A stretch of 64,000 nt of DNA from Bradyrhizobium sp. CCH5-F6 (GTDB lineage Bacteria; Pseudomonadota; Alphaproteobacteria; Rhizobiales; Xanthobacteraceae), in contig NZ_LSIC01000094.1 of the NCBI RefSeq assembly GCF_001556045.1, positions 213,916 to 277,915 of the forward strand, given 5' to 3'. The notes under the pieces are model-generated. The model was not told the DNA's origin and did not search any database. It saw only the letters and a program-made list of their open reading frames with translations. This document shows positions 59,184-64,000 of this stretch, in pieces. The translations under genes and the position numbers were made by a program. Positions within the stretch are counted from its first letter, which is position 1. Each line of letters starts with the position of its first letter.

Positions 59184-61097
59184 TCACGACTTCTTTGCGA
59201 TCCGCGCCGCCTTGTCTGCGTCGTACCACCAGATGAACGGGAAGCCGGATTGCCCGTATTTGGGCAATTCCGCCGGCCGGCCGAAACGGTCCCAGCGCGC
59301 GGTGCGCACCTTGTTGTAGGTCCACTGCGGCACGACGTAGTGATTCCACAGCAGCACGCGGTCGAGCGCCTTGGTTGCGGCCACCAGGTCGTCGCGATCG
59401 GTGGCGTAGATGACCCGTTCGATCAGCTTGTCGATCGCAGGATTCTTGATGCCGGCGATGTTGCGCGACCCGGCGATGTCGGCGGTCTTGGACGACCAGA
59501 ACTCGCGCTGCTCGTTCCCCGGCGACTGCGACTCGCCCCATGAGTTGGTGACGATATCGAAGTCCCACTCGCGCGTCCTGTTCTCGTATTGCGTCGGATC
59601 GACCGTCCGCACGCTGACGGCGATGCCGAGCCGCTCCAGCGACGGCTTGTAGAACAGGGTGATCCGCTCGAAGCTCGGATCCTGGTTCAGCAACTCCAGC
59701 GAAAACTGGGAGCCGGTCTTGACGTCGATCAGCTTGCGATCGCGCACCTCATAGCCAGCCTCCTTGAACAGGCGCAGCGCTTCGCGAAGATTCTCCCGGA
59801 CGGCCTCCGGGTTGCCGCCGACCGGATTGCTGTAGGGCGTCGTGAAGACCTCGGGCGGGACCTGGGCGCGCACGGTCTCGAGGATTTCGAGCTCCTTCCC
59901 CTGCGGCAGCCCCGTCGCCATCAGCTCTTCGATGCCGTCGAAATAGCTGCTAATGCGCTTGTACTGACCGTAGAAGATCTGCTTGTTCATCTCCTCGAAG
60001 TCGAAGGCGTAGTTGAGCGCACGACGCACGCGGGGATCGCTGAACTTGGCGCGGCGCAGGTTCGGCACGAAGGCCTGCATCACGCCCGAGCTGCGATTGG
60101 CGAATTCCTCGAGGATCACACGCTTTTCGGTCACGGCCGGGAAGTCGTAGGCGGTCGCCCAGCTCTTGGCGCTGTTCTCGGTGCGCCAGTCGACCTGGTC
60201 GGCCTTGAAGGCCTCGATCGCCACCGTGCCGTCGCGGAAATATTCGTAGCGCAGCTCGTCGAAATTGTTGCGGCCCACATTGGCGGGGAGGTCGCGGCCC
60301 CAATAATCCTTGACGCGCTCCAGCGCGATCGAGCGTCCTGCTACGAACTCCTTGACTTTGTAGGGGCCCGAACCGAGCGGCACTTCCAGCGTGGTGGCGG
60401 AGACATCGCGCTTGCGGCCCTGCGCGTCCGTCCCCTCCCACCAATGCTTCGGCAGGACCGTAAGCTGTCCGACGATCTGCGGCAGTTCGCGGTTGCCGGG
60501 CGCGTCGAATACGAACTTCACCTCGCGCTCGCCGACCTTCTCGGCCTTCACCACATGGCTGTAGTACGCCGAGTACATCGGATGGTGCTTCTTGAAGGAA
60601 TCAAGCGAGAAGATCACGTCATCCGGGGTGACGGGCTTGCCGTCATGCCACTTGGCCTCCCGTCGCAACCGATAGGTGACGAAAGAAAAATCGTCGGGAT
60701 GGCTGACGGCCTCGGCGAGCGCGCCGTATTCGGTCGAGACCTCGTCGAGCGACGGCGTCAGCAGCGTCTCATAGATGAATGCCACGGCACCGGCGACCTG
60801 CCCCTTCACACCTGAAACGACGATATTGAAATTGTCGAATGTGCCGACGGCGGTCTGGCGCGCGACGCCGCCTTTGGGCGCGTCCGGATTGACGTAATCG
60901 AAGCGCTTGAAGTCGGCCGGGTACTTGACCTTGCCGAACAGGGACAGCGCGTGGCGCCAAGGGAGCCCGCCGGAAGGCAGCTCAGTTGCTGATTGCGCAT
61001 GCGCCGAGCCGACGGCAACGCCCGCGACGGAGCCAAGGGCTGGAAGGGCTGCGGCAGCGGTGCCGGTGAGCAGGAGATCGCGTCGGGTAATGGCCAA
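59184..61097 (-). CDS. YejA-like extracellular peptide-binding protein, copy 1
   Basis: SBP_bac_5 family receptor of 637 residues. N-terminal twin-arginine signal (MAITRRDLLLTGTAAAALPA). The mature region carries LFGKVKYPADFKRFDYVNPD, APKGG, HDGKPVTPDDVIFSLDSF, LGSGPYKVKEFVAGRSIALE and WWYDADKAARIAK near the end. First gene of the operon encoding two receptors plus YejB, YejE and YejF. Yej systems import peptides such as microcin C and in Brucella aid resistance to antimicrobial peptides. Confidence 0.92.
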   Translation of the reverse strand: MAITRRDLLLTGTAAAALPALGSVAGVAVGSAHAQSATELPSGGLPWRHALSLFGKVKYPADFKRFDYVNPDAPKGGVARQTAVGTFDNFNIVVSGVKGQVAGAVAFIYETLLTPSLDEVSTEYGALAEAVSHPDDFSFVTYRLRREAKWHDGKPVTPDDVIFSLDSFKKHHPMYSAYYSHVVKAEKVGEREVKFVFDAPGNRELPQIVGQLTVLPKHWWEGTDAQGRKRDVSATTLEVPLGSGPYKVKEFVAGRSIALERVKDYWGRDLPANVGRNNFDELRYEYFRDGTVAIEAFKADQVDWRTENSAKSWATAYDFPAVTEKRVILEEFANRSSGVMQAFVPNLRRAKFSDPRVRRALNYAFDFEEMNKQIFYGQYKRISSYFDGIEELMATGLPQGKELEILETVRAQVPPEVFTTPYSNPVGGNPEAVRENLREALRLFKEAGYEVRDRKLIDVKTGSQFSLELLNQDPSFERITLFYKPSLERLGIAVSVRTVDPTQYENRTREWDFDIVTNSWGESQSPGNEQREFWSSKTADIAGSRNIAGIKNPAIDKLIERVIYATDRDDLVAATKALDRVLLWNHYVVPQWTYNKVRTARWDRFGRPAELPKYGQSGFPFIWWYDADKAARIAKKS

Positions 61098-61254
61098 ATC
61101 AACATCCCTGTCTTGAAGGAGGCTACTCCTTTAAGTTCCCAATATAGGCGAGGTTTCGACCGAATATGTTGCTTTTTCCTCATCTTGGAAGCCCAGCCGG
61201 CCTGTCGGATGCGACCAAACGCCCCGATAAACTCGCCGCGAGGCCCGAATAAGC

Positions 61255-61284
61255 GAACGGCCAGGCTGTTCAGCCTGGCCGTTC
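61255..61284 (-). terminator. hairpin downstream of cycM
   Basis: Perfect 14-base stem (GAACGGCCAGGCTG and complement) with a TT loop, 22 bases after the cycM stop on the minus strand. The transcript continues GCTTATTC, a weak U tract. It separates cycM from the yej operon start. Confidence 0.75.
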
Positions 61285-61305
61285 ATTCCAAAACGGTTAT
61301 GAGCC

Positions 61306-61860
61306 TTACTTCGACGCCGTCGGCAGTGGCTGCGGACTCTCCGACAGCGAGTTCAGATAGGCGATGACGTCGGCACGCTCGGAATCCTTCGCAATACCGG
61401 CGAAGCCCATCGCGGTGCCCGGGATGAAGCCCTTCGGATTGGCGATGAACTTGTTGAGGTCGTCGAACGTCCAGTTGCCGCCCTTGCCCTTGAGGGCCGC
61501 CGAGAAGTTGAAGCCGCCACGGCCCTGGCCCTTTGGCTCGCCGACGACGCCATAGAGGTTCGGACCGACCCGATTCGGGCCGCCCTTCTCGAAGGTGTGG
61601 CAGGCGCCGCACTTCTTGGCGGCGGCAGCGCCCTTCTCGACGGAGGCGGTCTGGAGCAGCTTCTCGATGGGCTCGGCGGCAGCAGCCGCGGCGCCGCCTT
61701 CCTTCGCCGAACCGGCGTCTTCCTTCACGGCGATCTCGAAGCCGGGCTTTTCCGGCATCTTGGGCGAGAACAGCGCCTCGGCGGTGATGCTCGTCACCAT
61801 CAGAAGAAGGCAGGTGGCGAGCACCGCACCGAGAATCTTGTTGAGTTCGAAAGAGTCCAT
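61306..61860 (-). CDS. cycM: membrane-anchored cytochrome c (CycM type)
   Basis: Electron carrier of 184 residues. The N-terminal helix (NKILGAVLATCLLLMVTSIT) anchors it in the inner membrane, followed by an alanine/glutamate-rich linker (residues 30-70). The class I domain has the heme motif CGACHTFEKGGPNRVGPNLY and the methionine ligand in FIPGTAMGFAGIAKDSERAD. This size and layout match the Bradyrhizobium CycM that feeds aa3-type oxidase, and divergent kdsB and pheA lie next to it. ATG 61860; the open frame upstream is shadow sequence. Confidence 0.93.
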   Translation of the reverse strand: MDSFELNKILGAVLATCLLLMVTSITAEALFSPKMPEKPGFEIAVKEDAGSAKEGGAAAAAAEPIEKLLQTASVEKGAAAAKKCGACHTFEKGGPNRVGPNLYGVVGEPKGQGRGGFNFSAALKGKGGNWTFDDLNKFIANPKGFIPGTAMGFAGIAKDSERADVIAYLNSLSESPQPLPTASK

Positions 61861-62094
61861 TTCCGGCCAGGCCCCACCGCAAGAAGGAAACAGCGGCCCA
61901 AGCGGCCGCCGAGGACGAGCCTCGGGAGAATCAAAACGTTCCCTATTGTTTCCCCGAGTTTTGCCATTGAGATATCGGTTTGCCCGGGGTCTGGCAACCC
62001 GTATAAGCGACCCGGTTTTCAGCCCGTCCCCACTCCATTTCTCGGCGCGGAAAACGCCCCGTTTCCAGGCCCTTGACCCCAAGCCTTTGAGCAC

Positions 62095-62835
62095 ATGATC
62101 GATCCCCGCATCCTGGTGCTGATCCCGGCCCGCATGGCCGCCACCCGCCTGCCCGGCAAACCGCTCGCCGATATCGCGGGCCTGCCGATGATCGTGCATG
62201 TGCTGCGCCGCGCGGAGGCCGCTGCAATCGGCCGGGTCGCGGTGGCCACCGACACGCCGGAGATCGCATCCGTGGTGACTGCCCATGGCGGCGAGGCCGT
62301 GATGACCCGCCCCGACCATCCCTCGGGCTCGGACCGCATCCACGAGGCCATGCAGAAGCTCGATCCGGACGGCAAGGCCGAGATCGTGGTCAATCTCCAG
62401 GGGGATTTCCCGACCATCACGATCGACAACATCCGCGAGGTGCTGCCGCCGCTGCAAGACCCGGCCGTGGACATCGCGACGCTGGCCTCGCAAATCCACA
62501 CCGAGGAAGAGGACCTCGCTCCGAGCGTCGTGAAGGCGATCGGAACCTCGCTCGGCGGCCGGCGCATGCGCGCACTTTATTTCACCCGCGCGACCGCCCC
62601 GACCGGCGACGGACCGCGTTACCACCATATCGGCCTTTATGCCTATCGCCGCGCCGCGCTGGAGCGGTACGTCTCGCTGCCGCCCTCACCGCTGGAGTTG
62701 CAGGAGAAGCTCGAGCAGCTCCGGGCGCTGGAGGCTGGAATGCGGATCGACTTCACCATCGTCGATACCGTGCCCCGGGGGGTCGATACGCCGGCGGACC
62801 TGGAGACCGCCCGCAGCATCCTTTCCAAATCCTGA
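62095..62835 (+). CDS. kdsB: 3-deoxy-manno-octulosonate cytidylyltransferase KdsB
   Basis: Activates KDO as CMP-KDO for LPS core synthesis, 246 residues. Motifs: [46 protein letters not shown] and [20 protein letters not shown]. It reads divergently from cycM across a 234-base gap. It is followed 21 bases later by pheA on the same strand, so the two are probably cotranscribed. Confidence 0.95.
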   Translation: MIDPRILVLIPARMAATRLPGKPLADIAGLPMIVHVLRRAEAAAIGRVAVATDTPEIASVVTAHGGEAVMTRPDHPSGSDRIHEAMQKLDPDGKAEIVVNLQGDFPTITIDNIREVLPPLQDPAVDIATLASQIHTEEEDLAPSVVKAIGTSLGGRRMRALYFTRATAPTGDGPRYHHIGLYAYRRAALERYVSLPPSPLELQEKLEQLRALEAGMRIDFTIVDTVPRGVDTPADLETARSILSKS

Positions 62836-62856
62836 GCCGCTGCTACAAGGCCGACC

Positions 62857-63714
62857 ATGAGCAAGATGAAGATCGCATTCCAGGGCGAACCCGGAGCCAA
62901 TTCCCATATCGCCATCGTCGAGGCCTACCCCGACGCCGAACCGTTGCCCTGCGCCACCTTCGAGGACGCGCTGTCGGCGATCTCGTCGGGCGAGGCCGAT
63001 CTCGGCATGATCCCGATCGAGAATTCGGTCGCCGGCCGCGTCGCCGACATCCATCATTTGCTGCCGGCGTCAGGCCTGTTCATCATCGGCGAATGGTTCC
63101 TGCCGGTCCGGCACCAGCTGATGGCGGTGAAGGGGACCAGGCTCGAAGACATCAGGAGCGTCGAGAGCCACGTGCATGCGCTCGGCCAGTGCCGGCGCAT
63201 CATCCGCAAGCTGGGCATCAAGCCGATCGTGCACGCCGACACCGCCGGCAGCGCCCGCGACATTTCCGAGCGCAAGGACAAGTCCGTCGCCGCGATCGCC
63301 TCGCGTCTCGCCGCGAAAATCTACGGCCTCGACATCCTCGCCGAGGACATCGAGGACGAGGCCCACAACACCACCCGTTTCGTGGTGCTGGCGCGCGAGC
63401 CGAAATGGGCGACCCAAGGCTCGGGCCCGCTCGTCACGACTTTTGTTTTCCGCGTCCGCAACCTGCCGGCGGCCCTCTACAAGGCGCTCGGCGGTTTCGC
63501 CACCAACGGCGTCAACATGACCAAGCTCGAGAGCTACATGGTCGACGGCAACTTCTTCGCCACGCAATTCTACGCCGACGTCGACGGCCACCCCGACGAC
63601 AAGGGCCTCGCCTTTGCGATCGAGGAGCTGAAGTTCTTCTCGCGCGAATTCCGCATCGTCGGCGTGTATCCGGGACACCCGTTCCGCGCGACGTTCAGCG
63701 AGACGCAGGAGTAG
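62857..63714 (+). CDS. pheA: prephenate dehydratase PheA
   Basis: Converts prephenate to phenylpyruvate in phenylalanine synthesis, 285 residues, monofunctional (no chorismate mutase domain). Catalytic domain: IAFQGEPGANSHIAIVEAYP, MIPIENSVAGRVADIHHLL, and NTTRFVVLA with the Thr-Arg-Phe motif. C-terminal ACT domain from about 200 (LPAALYKALGGFATNGVNMT and LESYMV), which senses phenylalanine. Confidence 0.95.
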   Translation: MSKMKIAFQGEPGANSHIAIVEAYPDAEPLPCATFEDALSAISSGEADLGMIPIENSVAGRVADIHHLLPASGLFIIGEWFLPVRHQLMAVKGTRLEDIRSVESHVHALGQCRRIIRKLGIKPIVHADTAGSARDISERKDKSVAAIASRLAAKIYGLDILAEDIEDEAHNTTRFVVLAREPKWATQGSGPLVTTFVFRVRNLPAALYKALGGFATNGVNMTKLESYMVDGNFFATQFYADVDGHPDDKGLAFAIEELKFFSREFRIVGVYPGHPFRATFSETQE

Positions 63715-63721
63715 CCTCATG

Positions 63722-63749
63722 TCCCGGACGCGCGAAGCGCGAGCCGGGA
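63722..63749. repeat. short palindromic intergenic repeat
   Basis: TCCCGG ... CCGGGA ends around CGCGCGAAGCGCG, a partly self-complementary element of the kind scattered between Bradyrhizobium genes. It sits between convergent pheA and the monooxygenase gene. Confidence 0.55.
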
Positions 63750-63782
63750 TCCGAGGAATGCGAGACCAGGAGCGCGATCGGC

Positions 63783-64000
63783 CTAAGCCGCACCTTTAAC
63801 CAGCCCGAACGCCTCTGCCAGCAGCGAATACGATTTCTTCCGCGCCTCATGGTCGTACACGGCGGTGATCACCATCAGCTCGTCCGGCTTGCTGGCATAG
63901 ATCAGCGGCTGCAGCTTCTTCTGCACCGTCGCGGGGCTGCCGACGAAAAGGCGCGAGCGGTTGCGCAGGATCGAGGTGCGCTCGGCATCCGTGTACGGAT
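63783..64000 (-). CDS. luciferase-like (LLM class) flavin-dependent monooxygenase, C-terminal part
   Basis: The last 72 residues of a protein whose start lies past the right edge: LFVGSPATVQKKLQPLIYAS then KPDELMVITAVYDHEARKKS and YSLLAEAFGL. This G-SP-V...L...DELM pattern ending in EARxxSY.LLAEAF is typical of the C-terminal end of LLM class flavin-dependent oxidoreductases. The substrate cannot be inferred. The gene is cut by the window edge and not broken. Confidence 0.82.
   Translation of the reverse strand, partial: PYTDAERTSILRNRSRLFVGSPATVQKKLQPLIYASKPDELMVITAVYDHEARKKSYSLLAEAFGLVKGAA

Overview
The window looks like the chromosome of a Bradyrhizobium-type alphaproteobacterium (order Hyphomicrobiales). 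This rests on the high G+C content, protein signatures, a 184-residue membrane-anchored cytochrome c matching the Bradyrhizobium CycM type, an OpgC-type glucan-modifying protein, a Rhizobiales-style urt/ure cluster, and short palindromic intergenic repeats of the kind common in Bradyrhizobium. These assignments come from recognising families by eye; no database search was run. No rRNA, tRNA, insertion sequence, integrase or CRISPR array was recognised.

Layout. (1) 1-11112, sulfur: a minus-strand run cysG, DUF2849, cysI, DUF934, cysH, sbp, cysT, cysW, cysA (cut by the window edge), with cysD and a fused cysNC running the other way from the 8136-8268 region. Together they import sulfate, activate it to APS and PAPS, reduce it to sulfite and sulfide, and make siroheme for the sulfite reductase. 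(2) 11473-20678, mixed housekeeping and envelope functions: malate synthase G, CsbD-like stress protein, a 51-residue membrane protein, a DUF2865 protein with an L,D-transpeptidase, an AI-2E family transporter, a DUF883 protein, a holin-like membrane protein, a broken PepSY membrane gene, OpgC and a TetR regulator. (3) 20734-22389: a CHASE/HWE-type sensor kinase.

(4) 22687-34596, nitrogen: about 12 kb on the minus strand that reads as one unit, urtABCDE (urea ABC importer), ureD, ureA, ureB, a MESH1-type HD hydrolase, ureC, an ABM-fold monooxygenase, ureE, ureF, ureG. A well-formed sigma-54 (-24/-12) promoter lies 75 bases before urtA, so the unit is probably nitrogen-controlled. (5) 35101-37449, RNA and translation: an RhlE-like DEAD-box helicase, an extended IF-1 paralogue and a CspA-type cold-shock protein.

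(6) 37549-50520, Flp/Tad pilus: two TadE-like proteins and a short secretin-N-domain protein on the minus strand, a sterol-desaturase-like membrane enzyme, then flp pilin, cpaA, cpaB, cpaC, cpaD, cpaE, cpaF, tadB and tadC on the plus strand and a tadD-like lipoprotein facing them. (7) 50718-53344: a small membrane protein, an M17 aminopeptidase and an overlapping NlpC/P60 hydrolase. (8) 53351-61097: a Yej-type peptide ABC importer with two tandem binding proteins. (9) 61306-64000: cycM, kdsB, pheA and the end of a luciferase-like monooxygenase.

Most of the window is ordinary core chromosome. The least expected items are the alarmone-hydrolase-type gene inside the urease operon, the helicase / IF-1 paralogue / cold-shock gene set, and an APS-type reductase coexisting with a CysC kinase domain.
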